The notes beneath the pieces are model-generated. The model was not told where the DNA came from and did no database searches. It saw only the letters and a list, made by a program, of their open reading frames with translations. The translations under genes and the position numbers were made by a program. Positions 8,767-18,150 of a stretch of 64,000 nucleotides of DNA are shown here, one piece after another. Positions within the stretch are counted from its first letter, which is position 1. The number at the start of each line of letters is the position of its first letter. The stretch is from Thaumasiovibrio subtropicus (GTDB lineage: Bacteria; Pseudomonadota; Gammaproteobacteria; Enterobacterales; Vibrionaceae), in NCBI RefSeq assembly GCF_019703835.1, contig NZ_AP023054.1:2479580-2543579 (forward strand), written 5' to 3'.

Positions 8767-9455
8767 CATCCATCGTACAAATATCACCCAGTAATTACTT
8801 TTCCTAACGGAATGTCACCTTTTATGCATTTACATAAACTTGCAAAATAAGAACTCGGAAATCTCGTGGGAATAAATCCCGTTTTGAGTCACTGATCACA
8901 ATTATTAATAACAATCGAATCAGTTGCATTACGCCCCTGCCTGGTTCAGTAATCATTCAGCATTGTAATCAAACACTTACATTAATATGACCTACCTCAC
9001 ACTTTTGGCGTAGAAATGTAAATGTATGGAAATACCGAACTAAAAGCTCGAAAGAACCGAAAAACGAATTACTTACAGTTACATTTTGACAAGAACAGAA
9101 AAACCTCTAGCATATCTTTGTCCTCAAATAGCAGTAACCTATTTGACGGCGTTAAGAGGGGTAACACGCTTTCTAGCAACTTCTCGTTAACATTAATTCG
9201 GGTGCGCAAAATTTAGCGATAGAGTTCAGCTCGCTTTCAGACTTAGGTGCAATAATCGAGCCACTGACATGAAACCAAGTGTCAACAATTAGTGGCGAAA
9301 ATGATTGTCACTTAACAGAGTCTGAAAAAAGTTGAAAATTTGTCGCTTTAGATTAGTCGGACGTTGATGTGGTGTGTATCATTGATGCCGCCAAAATCAA
9401 CACGATTGAGCATCAATCGAAAACTCTTTATTCAGGCAGTTATCAAGGAATTGGG
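8767..9455. promoter_or_regulatory. Long leader region upstream of the V-type ATPase operon
   Basis: 689 AT-rich bases between the HIT terminator and the subunit B start. A TTGACA at 9086-9091 is followed 19 bases on by CATATC, a poorly spaced promoter candidate only. A 64-codon frame at 9022-9216 has no ribosome site and a low-complexity Ser/Asn-rich product, so I do not call it a gene. The in-frame extension of subunit B from 9369 lacks a ribosome site. I see no riboswitch or leader peptide I can name. Confidence 0.4.
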
Positions 9456-10829
9456 ATGCCACAGAGTCTACTACGTTATACCAACATACTCAGTATTGTT
9501 GGTGATTTAATCAGGGTTGAAGTGCCCAATCTCTCTTCTAGCAATGCGAAAGCTAAATTCGGCGACCTCGCAATGATCGAGCAAAATGGTGAGAACTACT
9601 CACTTGCGCAGATCATCAAAATTGACAATGAAGAGGTTTCACTTCAGGTATTTGCAGGCTGTGAAGGTCTTTCGACCGACGCTGCAGTTTGCTTCCTCGA
9701 CCAACCAATGCAGGTGACTTACTCGCCGAACGTACTGGGCCGTATCTTTAACGGTGCAGGTAATCCGATCGACAAAGGCCCTGAGTTGGAAGCCGATCCA
9801 AAAGTTGAAGTTGACGGTCCATCGGTAAACCCGGTTCGCCGTACTCTTGCTTCGCGTATGGTGCGTACTAACGTACCAATGATCGACGTCTTCAACACCC
9901 TTGTTGAGTCTCAGAAGATTCCAATCTTCTCGGTCGCAGGTGAACCATACAACAAATTCCTCGCACGTATCGCGATTCAAGCAGAAGCTGATGTCGTTGT
10001 ATTCGCAGGTATGGGTCTTATCTTCGATGACTACCACTTCTTCAAAACTCAGTTCGAAGAAGCTGGTGTACAGTCACGTACCGTTATGTTCGTAAACCAG
10101 GCGTCTGACCCTACGGTAGAACGTCTACTTGCTCCGGACATGGCTCTTTCTGTTGCTGAACACTTCGCGGTAGATGAAGGCAAGAAAGTACTGGTACTTC
10201 TCACAGACATGACCTCTTACGCGGATGCGATGAAAGAGATCGGTGTTGCAATGGATAAAATCCCTGCAAACCGTGGTTACATGGGTGACCTATACTCTCA
10301 GCTTGCTAAGCGTTACGAAAAAGCCTGTGACTACAAAGGCGCTGGCTCAGTTACCTTACTCGCGGTAACCACCATGCCAGGTAACGACGTAACTCACCCA
10401 GTTCCGGATAACACCGGTTACATCACTGAAGGTCAGTTCTACCTGCACGACGGCGTATTGGACCCATTCGGTTCTCTTTCTCGTCTGAAGCAGATGGTTG
10501 TCGGTAAAGAAACGCGTGAAGACCACAGCGCCATTATGTCTGTGATGATTCGTTTCTACTCTGATTCTGTTGAAGCTCAGCAGAAACAAGCGATGGCTTT
10601 CGAGCTATCTGAGTACGATAAAAAGACCCTCAAGTTCGGTAAATACTTCCGCGACAACTTCATGACACTTGACGTGGACATGACGTTGGAAGATGCCTTG
10701 GACTTCAGTTGGAAAGTGCTAGCAGAATGTTTTGATCCAGAAGAGACGCTGATCAAAGACAGCCTGCTAGAGAAGTACTGGCCAAACCCAGAGCAATTGG
10801 GTCTGCCAGCAGACACCACTGAGGAGTAA
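9456..10829 (+). CDS. atpB: V-type ATPase subunit B (non-catalytic)
   Basis: Regulatory, non-catalytic subunit of the V1 hexamer in a bacterial V/A-type rotary ATPase. The 457-residue protein starts at the ATG at 9456, which has AAGGA six bases before it; the frame runs back to 9369 without support. Features are the N-terminal beta-barrel ([14 protein letters not shown]), [15 protein letters not shown], a nucleotide-fold region without Walker A ([17 protein letters not shown]), [16 protein letters not shown], and SLSRLKQ. First gene of the seven-gene operon, followed after three bases by subunit D. The Chlamydia/spirochaete operons have E-X-A ahead of B; here B leads. The symbol follows bacterial V-type naming and is not the F-type atpB. 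Confidence 0.93.
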   Translation: MPQSLLRYTNILSIVGDLIRVEVPNLSSSNAKAKFGDLAMIEQNGENYSLAQIIKIDNEEVSLQVFAGCEGLSTDAAVCFLDQPMQVTYSPNVLGRIFNGAGNPIDKGPELEADPKVEVDGPSVNPVRRTLASRMVRTNVPMIDVFNTLVESQKIPIFSVAGEPYNKFLARIAIQAEADVVVFAGMGLIFDDYHFFKTQFEEAGVQSRTVMFVNQASDPTVERLLAPDMALSVAEHFAVDEGKKVLVLLTDMTSYADAMKEIGVAMDKIPANRGYMGDLYSQLAKRYEKACDYKGAGSVTLLAVTTMPGNDVTHPVPDNTGYITEGQFYLHDGVLDPFGSLSRLKQMVVGKETREDHSAIMSVMIRFYSDSVEAQQKQAMAFELSEYDKKTLKFGKYFRDNFMTLDVDMTLEDALDFSWKVLAECFDPEETLIKDSLLEKYWPNPEQLGLPADTTEE

Positions 10830-10832
10830 TCC

Positions 10833-11456
10833 ATGGCAAAGGTAGCACTGAACAAAAGCTCGCTGAATAAACAGAAGCGCAGTTTAAAGACGTATAACCG
10901 CTACCTGCCTGCGTTGGAACTGAAACGCCAACAACTCATGCTCGAGCGTAAGAAAGCTGAAGTGGCTTTAAATGAAGCCCAACAACGTGTCGCGGATTTG
11001 CGCAAAATCGTTGAAGAAGCAATTCCTATGCTTGCGTGTAAAGAGATCAACGTGAATAACCTTGTGAAGGTGAACAACGTCAAGCTCGTTACACAGAACA
11101 TTGTTGGTTGCCGAGTCCCTCTAGTCGAAGATATCGACATTGAAGTGACTCCATACAGTTATCTCGCTCGCCCACACTGGGTAGATAGCGTCGTACGCCA
11201 ATTGAAAGAGATGGTTCGATTACGTGTTGAACTTTCTGTTTATCAAAAGCGTTACGAACTTATCCGTGAAGCAACACGCATCACCAGCCAGCGTGTGAAC
11301 CTGTTCTCGAAAGTTCTGATCCCAGAAACGAAAGAGAGCATCAAGCGCATTGGCATTTACCTGTCTGATCAGGATCGTGCTGCGGTTATGAACGCGAAGC
11401 TATCTAAGCAGAAAGTGTTGGCTCAACAAGCGAAAACGCAGGGAGGCCAAGCATGA
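10833..11456 (+). CDS. atpD: V-type ATPase subunit D (central rotor stalk)
   Basis: A 207-residue coiled-coil subunit that forms the rotor axle inside the A3B3 hexamer. The N-terminus has the family pattern (VALNKSSLNKQKRSLKTYNR, then LELKRQQLMLERKKAE), and the C-terminal helix returns antiparallel (EATRITSQRVNLFSKVLIP). It begins three bases after subunit B with GAGGAG as its ribosome site, and its stop overlaps the start of subunit I (ATGA), so the genes are translationally coupled. Length is normal for the family. Confidence 0.92.
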   Translation: MAKVALNKSSLNKQKRSLKTYNRYLPALELKRQQLMLERKKAEVALNEAQQRVADLRKIVEEAIPMLACKEINVNNLVKVNNVKLVTQNIVGCRVPLVEDIDIEVTPYSYLARPHWVDSVVRQLKEMVRLRVELSVYQKRYELIREATRITSQRVNLFSKVLIPETKESIKRIGIYLSDQDRAAVMNAKLSKQKVLAQQAKTQGGQA

Positions 11457-13258
11457 GTATTAAACGCCTAAATCGATTGACCTTAGGCGGTCAGGCGTCA
11501 CGCCGTGACGATATTCTCATGGCTCTGCAGGCATTAGGTTGTATGCACCTTGTCCCACTTAGTGAAGACAATGCGCAATCTAACCGTGCCCTAGCTATGC
11601 AACAACCAACGGAAGCTAGTGAAGCGCTAGCGTGGCTAAGCCGCGTCGAGCGTCGTCGTCGTCCAGTTCGCGACAAAGAGCTAGTGGACATTGATGAATT
11701 GGTTGCACAAATTCTTGAAAACAAGCGAAGTATTCGCCAACAGCAAGATAAGCGTGACCTTTTAAAAGAGCGCCTGCAGTTATTGCGCCCTTGGGGAGAT
11801 TTCGACCTTCCTGAGCTGAGCAGCATCAATAACTTGCGCTTTTGGTTCTATGTCGTGCCATTGAAGAAATTCTCTGATTTGGCAGAGCTAGAACTACCGT
11901 GGCAAGAAGTCCACCGCGATCAGAAGAATGCATACATCATCGTTGTATCTGAATCTGAGCCGGAAGAAGGTCTTCTGCCAGTTGAACGTTCTCACGTAGG
12001 TCAGCATTGTTTGCCAGAAGTTCAAGAGCACTTGGAAATCTCTGAGCAGCACCTTGAAGACTTATATGCAGAGCGAGAAGCTTTGACTCGCTGGATTTAT
12101 CCATTAAGCCAGTCACTTGCAGCAAGCCAAGACCGTGCTGAACTTCTGCTAGCCTCTTCGGGCGTGCAGGATGAAGGCGAGTTCTTCCTCGTCCAAGGCT
12201 GGGTGCCTGTCGACGCGCAAGAAACCGTGATTGAACTTGCTGATGCCTACGGTGCGGCCGTGGTGTTTGAAGAGCCATCAGACGAAGATCAGCCACCAAC
12301 AATGTTGGAAAATTCTGATCTGACTGGTGGTGGTGCGGAAGCCATGGGCTTCTTCCAAACACCTAACTACCGCGAGTGGGACCCAGGCAATTTGGTGTTC
12401 TATTCATTCTCATTGTTCTTCGCAATGATCATGAACGATGCCATGTACTGTGCCATCTTCGGTCTGATTATCTTGTTCTTTAAAGACAAGTTACTCGCAT
12501 CGACGTCTGGCAAACGCTTGATGAACCTCGGTCTGTTTATGTCAGGTCTTGGTATCGTCTGGGGTGTGCTAGCAGGCAGTTACTTTGGTATGACACCAAG
12601 TGAAGGATCTTTCTTAAGTTTCTTCCATATCATCGATATGAATGACTACGACGCCATGATGAAGTTGTCAGTCTTCATAGGTGTAGCACACCTGATCATC
12701 GCCAACGTGATGACAGCCTACATCAATCGACCAAGTCCAAAAGCGCTAGCGCCATTGGGTTGGGCAGCATTGATGTTCGGCGGCATGTTGCTGTGGTTCG
12801 GTATGACCGGAACAATCTGGGCGTGGCTTGGTAAGTTCTTCGGTGTGATCTTTATGCTTGGCGGTGCTGGCCTTGTGTGTGTATTCAGTAGTGATCGTCC
12901 GGTTAATAACCGCAAAGACCTACTACTACGTGCACTGGATGGTGCTAAAGCGATTTATAACATCACCAGCGCGTTTGGTGACATTCTCAGCTACATGCGT
13001 CTATTCGCATTGGGTCTGTCAGGTGCGTCACTGGCGATGACATTTAACTCACTGGCCGGTCAAGTCGTTGAAGCACAACCTGTTTCAGGTGTGTTATTCG
13101 GTGGCCTGATACTGCTACTTGGCCATGTTCTGAACTTTGCACTTTGTATTATGAGTGGTGTTGTTCACGGCATGCGTCTGAATGTAATTGAATTTGTTAA
13201 CTGGGGTCTATCCGACGAAGGATACCCATTCAAAGCTTTTCGTAAGAAAGAGGATTAA
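11453..13258 (+). CDS. atpI: V-type ATPase subunit I (membrane stator, a-subunit equivalent)
   Basis: A 601-residue subunit with two halves: a cytoplasmic N-terminal domain of about 300 residues with coiled-coil stretches, and a C-terminal membrane domain with about seven helices (for example NLVFYSFSLFFAMIMNDAMY and the paired helices after about residue 400). The segment VHGMRLNVIEFVNWG carries the conserved Arg that faces the ion site of the proteolipid ring. It forms the half-channels for ion movement. Translation is coupled to subunit D by a four-base overlap; subunit K follows after three bases. Confidence 0.93.
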   Translation: MSIKRLNRLTLGGQASRRDDILMALQALGCMHLVPLSEDNAQSNRALAMQQPTEASEALAWLSRVERRRRPVRDKELVDIDELVAQILENKRSIRQQQDKRDLLKERLQLLRPWGDFDLPELSSINNLRFWFYVVPLKKFSDLAELELPWQEVHRDQKNAYIIVVSESEPEEGLLPVERSHVGQHCLPEVQEHLEISEQHLEDLYAEREALTRWIYPLSQSLAASQDRAELLLASSGVQDEGEFFLVQGWVPVDAQETVIELADAYGAAVVFEEPSDEDQPPTMLENSDLTGGGAEAMGFFQTPNYREWDPGNLVFYSFSLFFAMIMNDAMYCAIFGLIILFFKDKLLASTSGKRLMNLGLFMSGLGIVWGVLAGSYFGMTPSEGSFLSFFHIIDMNDYDAMMKLSVFIGVAHLIIANVMTAYINRPSPKALAPLGWAALMFGGMLLWFGMTGTIWAWLGKFFGVIFMLGGAGLVCVFSSDRPVNNRKDLLLRALDGAKAIYNITSAFGDILSYMRLFALGLSGASLAMTFNSLAGQVVEAQPVSGVLFGGLILLLGHVLNFALCIMSGVVHGMRLNVIEFVNWGLSDEGYPFKAFRKKED

Positions 13259-13261
13259 GAA

Positions 13262-13711
13262 ATGGAATCATTAATTATTGCACTGGGTTGGTTGGGTGCT
13301 TTCGCTCCTGTTGCACTAGGTGCTATCGGTTCAGCTATCGGTTGTTCTATTGCTGGTCAAGCAGCGTGTGGCGCTATGCTAGACGTAGAATCTGGTTACG
13401 GTAAATACATCGGTCTATCAGCGATGCCGTCTTCTCAGGTTATCTACGGTATCGTAATTATGTTTACTCTGTCTGGTATCGGTGTTTCTGATGCAACAGC
13501 AGGCGGTCTATTCGGTATCGGTCTAATGACTGGTCTTGCACTTCTATTCTCTGCTATCTACCAGGGTCAAGCAGTATCTGCAGCAATCAACGCGTCTAAG
13601 AATAAGCCTGAAGTATTCGGTCTATCTATCGCACCAGCTGCAATCGTAGAAGGTTTCTCTGTATTTGCGTTCGTATTCGCGCTAGTAATGGGTGCTAACA
13701 TCGGCGCTTAA
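13262..13711 (+). CDS. atpK: V-type ATPase proteolipid subunit K (rotor ring), Na+-type signature
   Basis: A 149-residue proteolipid with four helices, a fused duplication of the two-helix c-subunit. The first hairpin has no membrane carboxylate; the second carries Glu130 in IVEGFSVFAFVFALVM. By eye alignment to Enterococcus hirae NtpK, Ser58-Gln59 match Thr64-Gln65, Gln101 matches Gln110 and Glu130 matches Glu139, the residues that coordinate Na+ there. This favours a Na+-coupled enzyme with one ion site per subunit. It is spaced closely after subunit I and before subunit E, and uses preferred codons heavily, which fits the need for many copies per complex. Confidence 0.93.
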   Translation: MESLIIALGWLGAFAPVALGAIGSAIGCSIAGQAACGAMLDVESGYGKYIGLSAMPSSQVIYGIVIMFTLSGIGVSDATAGGLFGIGLMTGLALLFSAIYQGQAVSAAINASKNKPEVFGLSIAPAAIVEGFSVFAFVFALVMGANIGA

Positions 13712-13722
13712 GGGAAGAGAAA

Positions 13723-14406
13723 ATGACTGTAGAAAATCAAAATGTAACACCTGTTTCTGCCGGCATTAAGCAGCTGGTTGAGACACTACGCCAAGAAGGT
13801 GTAGATGCGGGTAAACAAGCCGCTGATGAAATCATCCGCGAAGCACGCGAAGAAGCATCAACAATTGTTTCTGAAGCACGTGATAAAGCTGGTCTTATCC
13901 TTGGCAATGCACGCAAAGAAGCTGACTTCATCTCTACTGCTGGTAAGCAAGCGTTCGAAATGGCTAACCGTAATGCCATTCTTGAACTGAAAACTTTCCT
14001 TCAAGAAGAGTTCGCGAAGCAGATTCAAGCAACTGTGGGTACACAGCTGACTGACGAAAAACTACTTCAGCAGATGATTCTTGAAGTAGCAGGTCGTAAC
14101 GCGGTAGACGGCGAAGAAGCGGTTGACGTGGTACTACCAACCAAAGTTGTTGGTGTTAGCGAGCTTAGCTCGAACCCTGAAGAGTTGACTGAAGGCACCT
14201 TGATGCACTTTGCTGTGGCACAAGCCGCTGAGATGCTACGTGAAGGCGTATCGTTCAGTGTCAATGAAGACAACGACAAAGCGCTTATCTTCCGTCTGAA
14301 AGACAAAGATATCGAAGTTGAACTGTCTGACGAAACTGTCACTCAAATGATGCTTAACCACCTGCAGCCACGTTTCCGTGCGCTACTGGAAGGCATTGTA
14401 AAGTAA
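13723..14406 (+). CDS. atpE: V-type ATPase subunit E (peripheral stalk)
   Basis: A 227-residue peripheral stalk subunit. The N-terminal half is a long charged helix with an Ala-rich heptad pattern (ADEIIREAREEASTIVSEAR), and the C-terminal globular domain ends FRALLEGIVK. It begins 11 bases after subunit K behind GGGAAGAGA. In chlamydial and spirochaete operons E is the first gene; here it comes fifth and opens the E-X-A block. No separate subunit G/H gene is visible, so E may work with X or with a protein encoded elsewhere. Confidence 0.88.
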   Translation: MTVENQNVTPVSAGIKQLVETLRQEGVDAGKQAADEIIREAREEASTIVSEARDKAGLILGNARKEADFISTAGKQAFEMANRNAILELKTFLQEEFAKQIQATVGTQLTDEKLLQQMILEVAGRNAVDGEEAVDVVLPTKVVGVSELSSNPEELTEGTLMHFAVAQAAEMLREGVSFSVNEDNDKALIFRLKDKDIEVELSDETVTQMMLNHLQPRFRALLEGIVK

Positions 14407-14451
14407 GCGGATGAGGCAGGATGCCTGCCTCTCCTTTAGCAAGGAGCGAAT

Positions 14452-15132
14452 ATGTCTGATAAAGCATATCATAGTCTGTTGACTTCGCTGCCGCATATCG
14501 ATTCATTGTTTGACAGTAAAGTAACGCCTATTTCGCGTTACCAGCTAGAACGTCGACTAAGTGGTCTGAATTTCGATGAACGAAAATACCTAGGCATGAT
14601 TGAACAATTAATGCACTGGGATCAGGCCAAAGATGATGCCGATGATGCAGAACTGATTAAGTTTGCAACGCGTACACGTGACCAAGTAAACAGTCAGGTG
14701 TTGCGTGAACTCATCGATTGGCGTCTCGATATGCGCACAGTGGTTGCTGCTCTTCGTCGCAAAAAAGCGGGTGAAAAAGCCCCTTCTGAGCCACGTTGGA
14801 GCTTCGGCACTCGCTATGAATTTATCCGTCGTAACTGGAATGTTCCGTACTTCAATCTGCAATTTACGTTCCCATGGCTACCTGATGTAGCGCGCTACAT
14901 GGAGAACGATCAGAGTCTGGAGCTGGAAAAAGAGCTACTTCAAGCGGTATGGGAACAACTTGACCGTATCAGCACGAAAGAGCGTTTCAGCTTTGAAGCC
15001 GTAGTTATCTACTTACTACGCTGGAATCTGGTATCGCGTTGGACAACGTACAACAGCGAAATTGCCATTGAGCGGTTTGACCAGCTCGTAGAAAACGCAC
15101 TCGGCGACTTCGCCAGTGATCTACCGGATTAA
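14452..15132 (+). CDS. V-type ATPase-associated DUF2764-like protein (subunit X)
   Basis: A 226-residue soluble protein with an early YHSLLTSLPH motif, an acidic stretch (DDADDAEL) and a Trp-rich centre (EPRWSFGTRYEFIRRNWNVP). It lies between E and A, exactly where Chlamydia (CT309) and spirochaete V-type operons carry a conserved protein of unknown role now grouped as DUF2764. I assign it there by position and by the N-terminal motif, not by a search. A role as the missing subunit C or as an assembly factor is plausible but unproven. GGAG seven bases upstream supports the ATG at 14452. Confidence 0.75.
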   Translation: MSDKAYHSLLTSLPHIDSLFDSKVTPISRYQLERRLSGLNFDERKYLGMIEQLMHWDQAKDDADDAELIKFATRTRDQVNSQVLRELIDWRLDMRTVVAALRRKKAGEKAPSEPRWSFGTRYEFIRRNWNVPYFNLQFTFPWLPDVARYMENDQSLELEKELLQAVWEQLDRISTKERFSFEAVVIYLLRWNLVSRWTTYNSEIAIERFDQLVENALGDFASDLPD

Positions 15133-15153
15133 TAACGAATAACAGGTTGTTCA

Positions 15154-16992
15154 ATGAGCACTGAATTAGTGAATAAAAAGCCGACTGCTCACGTAACGGC
15201 AGTCATCGGCGATACGCTGACTATCCGTCTAAACCCAGAGGAAGACGGTCAGCTAGTGAAGAACGAAGTTGTTTACGTCCTTCCAAGCCGTAAGCAAACT
15301 GAAGATCTGGACGAGCTTCTAATGGCCGAAGTACTGCGTGTACGTGGCGATTCAGCAGATATCCAGGTATATGAAGATACTCGCGGTGTCGCAGTGGGTG
15401 ACGGTGTTATCCAATCTGGCGAAATGTTGAGTGTAGACCTAGGCCCAGGTGTTCTGGCGCAAATTTATGATGGTCTACAAAACCCACTAGAGCGTCTAGC
15501 GCAAATCCACGGTAAGTTCCTAAAACGTGGTGTTCAGCTAGAAGCACTAGACAAGACTGAAACTTGGGCGTTCAACGTTATCGCTAAGAAAGGCGACAAG
15601 CTACGCGCAGGTCAATCTCTAGGTACCGTTCAAGAAGGTCGCTTTACTCACCAAATCATGGTTCCTTTCCATATTAAAGGTGAAGTAGAAGTTACTTGGA
15701 TTCAAGAAGGTAACTTTACGGTTGATACTGTTATCGCACACGTTGTTGATAGCCGTGGCAAAGAACACAAACTGACCATGCAACAAAAATGGCCAGTACG
15801 TAAGTCTATTGCTAACACGCTGATCCAGAACGGTGGTAAGACAGAGCGTAAGTTCCCAACTGAGCCACTTGTCACGACAACACGTACTATCGATACGTTC
15901 TTCCCGATCGCACGTGGTGGTACAGGTTGTGTACCTGGCCCATTCGGTTCGGGTAAGACCGTACTTCAGCACGGTATCTCTCGTTACTGTGATGCGGACA
16001 TCGTAATCGTTGTCGCGTGTGGTGAGCGTGCGGGTGAGGTGGTAGAGACCATCGAAGAATTCCCACACCTACCGGATCCAAAGCACGGTGGTACACTGAT
16101 CGACCGTACGGTTATCATCTGTAATACTTCGTCAATGCCTGTAGCGGCGCGTGAAGCGTCAATCTACACCGGCTTGACTCTAGGTGAATACTACCGTCAG
16201 ATGGGTTACAACGTACTACTACTTGCTGACTCAACGTCACGTTGGGCACAGGCAATGCGTGAAACGTCTAACCGTTTGGAAGAGATCCCTGGTGAAGAAG
16301 GCTTCCCAGCGTACATGGACTCCGCAATCAAAGGGGTTTATGAGCGTTGTGGTGTTGTTGACAACGAAAACGGCGACAACGGCTCTCTAACCATGATCGG
16401 TTCTGTATCACCAGCAGGTGGTAACTTCGAAGAGCCAGTAACACAGTCAACGCTGGGTACTGTTAAGACATTCCTAGGTCTGTCTTACGACCGCGCTTAC
16501 AAGCGTTTCTACCCTGCAATCGACCCGTTGATCTCTTGGTCTCGTTACCTTGATCAGCTAGAAGACTGGTATGCAGAGAACCTAAGTCCTGAGTGGGTTC
16601 CAACGGTTAAAGAGATGAAAGAGCTACTTTCAACAGGTGACAGCATCGGTCAGATGATGCAGGTAACTGGTGAAGAAGGTATCTCTCTAGAAGATTACGT
16701 AACCTACCAAAAAGCACTCTTCTTGGATATGGTTTACCTACAGCAAGATGCATTCGATGATGTCGACTCTTCTTGTAGCTTCGAGCGTCAGCAATTTGTC
16801 TTCGGTAAAGTGGTTAACATCATCCGCACTGAATACAACTTCGCTAACAAAGACGAAGCGCGTAAGTTCTTCACCTCTATGACGCGTTACTTCCGTAACT
16901 TCCACTACGCGAAGGACAGCACAGCAGAGTACAACGATTACATCCAGCGCATCGACATGCTGCTAGAAGACACTGTTAAAGAGTCTGCGTAA
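15154..16992 (+). CDS. atpA: V-type ATPase catalytic subunit A
   Basis: The 612-residue catalytic subunit that binds and hydrolyses ATP. It has an N-terminal barrel (VIGDTLTIRL), the bulge domain that separates A-type from F-type catalytic subunits, Walker A at about 262-269 (GPFGSGKT), the catalytic Glu in ACGERAGEVVE, Walker B region LLLADSTSRWAQAMRE, and the SPAGGNFEEPVTQ segment. It is the last gene of the operon, 21 bases after X, and is followed by a strong terminator. The A-B order seen in nearly all other operons is broken here, since A is last and B first. Confidence 0.95.
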   Translation: MSTELVNKKPTAHVTAVIGDTLTIRLNPEEDGQLVKNEVVYVLPSRKQTEDLDELLMAEVLRVRGDSADIQVYEDTRGVAVGDGVIQSGEMLSVDLGPGVLAQIYDGLQNPLERLAQIHGKFLKRGVQLEALDKTETWAFNVIAKKGDKLRAGQSLGTVQEGRFTHQIMVPFHIKGEVEVTWIQEGNFTVDTVIAHVVDSRGKEHKLTMQQKWPVRKSIANTLIQNGGKTERKFPTEPLVTTTRTIDTFFPIARGGTGCVPGPFGSGKTVLQHGISRYCDADIVIVVACGERAGEVVETIEEFPHLPDPKHGGTLIDRTVIICNTSSMPVAAREASIYTGLTLGEYYRQMGYNVLLLADSTSRWAQAMRETSNRLEEIPGEEGFPAYMDSAIKGVYERCGVVDNENGDNGSLTMIGSVSPAGGNFEEPVTQSTLGTVKTFLGLSYDRAYKRFYPAIDPLISWSRYLDQLEDWYAENLSPEWVPTVKEMKELLSTGDSIGQMMQVTGEEGISLEDYVTYQKALFLDMVYLQQDAFDDVDSSCSFERQQFVFGKVVNIIRTEYNFANKDEARKFFTSMTRYFRNFHYAKDSTAEYNDYIQRIDMLLEDTVKESA

Positions 16993-17010
16993 TCCCTTGT
17001 CACTGTATCA

Positions 17011-17039
17011 AAAAGACCGGTTTATCCGGTCTTTTTTTT
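17011..17039 (+). terminator. Terminator of the V-type ATPase operon
   Basis: AAGACCGG and CCGGTCTT pair around TTTAT, followed by eight T; it starts 18 bases after the subunit A stop. Confidence 0.92.
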
Positions 17040-17189
17040 GCCCTCTTTTGGTGCACCCTCACTTTTCCGACGCAATAATAACACTCACTTACCTTGTTTA
17101 ACTCCTTAACTAGTTGATTCTATTGTATCGTTTTATTGGCACTTCCCTTGCTTTTCTCTTTCTATGCTTCTTTAGTGAAAGGAAATGTC

Positions 17190-18059
17190 ATGTGGTTAAC
17201 ACTGATCGCCATCTTAACTACAACGCTTCTACTCTATTTCTATAAGCAACAGCGTAATGAGAAATCTGAATTGGCCGAACGATTTACGCTTGTTTTCCAA
17301 CTATTGAGCCTCATTAACGGCATACGTGCTCACCGTGCATACACGCATCAACATTTGAAAGAAAAAGATCTCGCGCTAGACATCATCAGCACGCAGTCTG
17401 AGTTACTGCTTACTCAAGCGCAGCATTTAGGTCAGCAGGCCCTACCGCATCAAAAGCCCATGTTTCGGATCTTTCATGCCCATCTAAAGGAGATCACCCA
17501 GTCGTGGTCGCAATACTCAATATCACGCAATCAATCCACGCACGGCAAAGCAATCCGTCACGGGTTTTACATTATTGATGATGTAATATGCCAGACGTTG
17601 GCCATGACCGAGCAAGAAGAAGCATTGAAGCGATATGAACAACTTTGGCAACTCACCGTCGACAGTTTAGATACGCTCACGCACTTTCGCGCTTGCATAG
17701 AACATACGTATACCGAAGGGGGGAATAGCAACAACTACATTACTGTACAAGCTAACCTATTGCTTCGCAGGCTAGGTCAAATAAGCATGATCACAAGCAA
17801 CGCAACACTGGTAGATGCGCCTTTCATGAGCACACTTCAATCGCTAGCCCATAATCAATACGCAGATAATAACGCGGAAACGCTCTACGCACTCTCCAGC
17901 GCAATTTCCGAGTCGTTAGTGATTTTATTTCAGTCAGAACTGGTCACCCTCGCTAGCCAGCTAGGATTGAATAAGACAGAGGATGGATCAACGCCGCTTG
18001 ATAGGGAGGGCTCTCGCACTTTACCTAAGTCGACAGGAATAAAGGAGTTCGATAAATAA
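17190..18059 (+). CDS. Unknown membrane-anchored helical protein
   Basis: I do not recognise this family. The product (289 residues from the ATG at 17190, which has AAAGGA six bases upstream; the frame extends back to 17136 without support) begins with one hydrophobic segment (WLTLIAILTTTLLLYFY) followed by a charged region, so the bulk is likely cytoplasmic and anchored at the N-terminus. The rest is mostly helical and rich in Gln, Leu and His. Early residues LLSLINGIRAHRAYTHQHLK vaguely recall nitrate/nitrite-sensing NIT domains, but I cannot support that. It sits alone between the V-ATPase terminator and the CDF gene. Confidence 0.7.
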   Translation: MWLTLIAILTTTLLLYFYKQQRNEKSELAERFTLVFQLLSLINGIRAHRAYTHQHLKEKDLALDIISTQSELLLTQAQHLGQQALPHQKPMFRIFHAHLKEITQSWSQYSISRNQSTHGKAIRHGFYIIDDVICQTLAMTEQEEALKRYEQLWQLTVDSLDTLTHFRACIEHTYTEGGNSNNYITVQANLLLRRLGQISMITSNATLVDAPFMSTLQSLAHNQYADNNAETLYALSSAISESLVILFQSELVTLASQLGLNKTEDGSTPLDREGSRTLPKSTGIKEFDK

Positions 18060-18150
18060 CTTCATCACCACCTATTACGCTAACTTATCGCTCAATAAAC
18101 ATTGAAAAAGCACCGATGTATCCAGCAGCGGTTAATGATGACCTGATAGC

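Noticed and set aside
9086..9116. Sigma-70 promoter TTGACA-CATATC for the V-ATPase operon
   Set aside because: The spacing is 19 bases and the -10 is poor; not firm enough to call as a site.
9022..9216. 64-codon plus-strand frame upstream of subunit B
   Set aside because: No ribosome site; the product is Ser/Asn-rich low complexity and lies in the long leader region.
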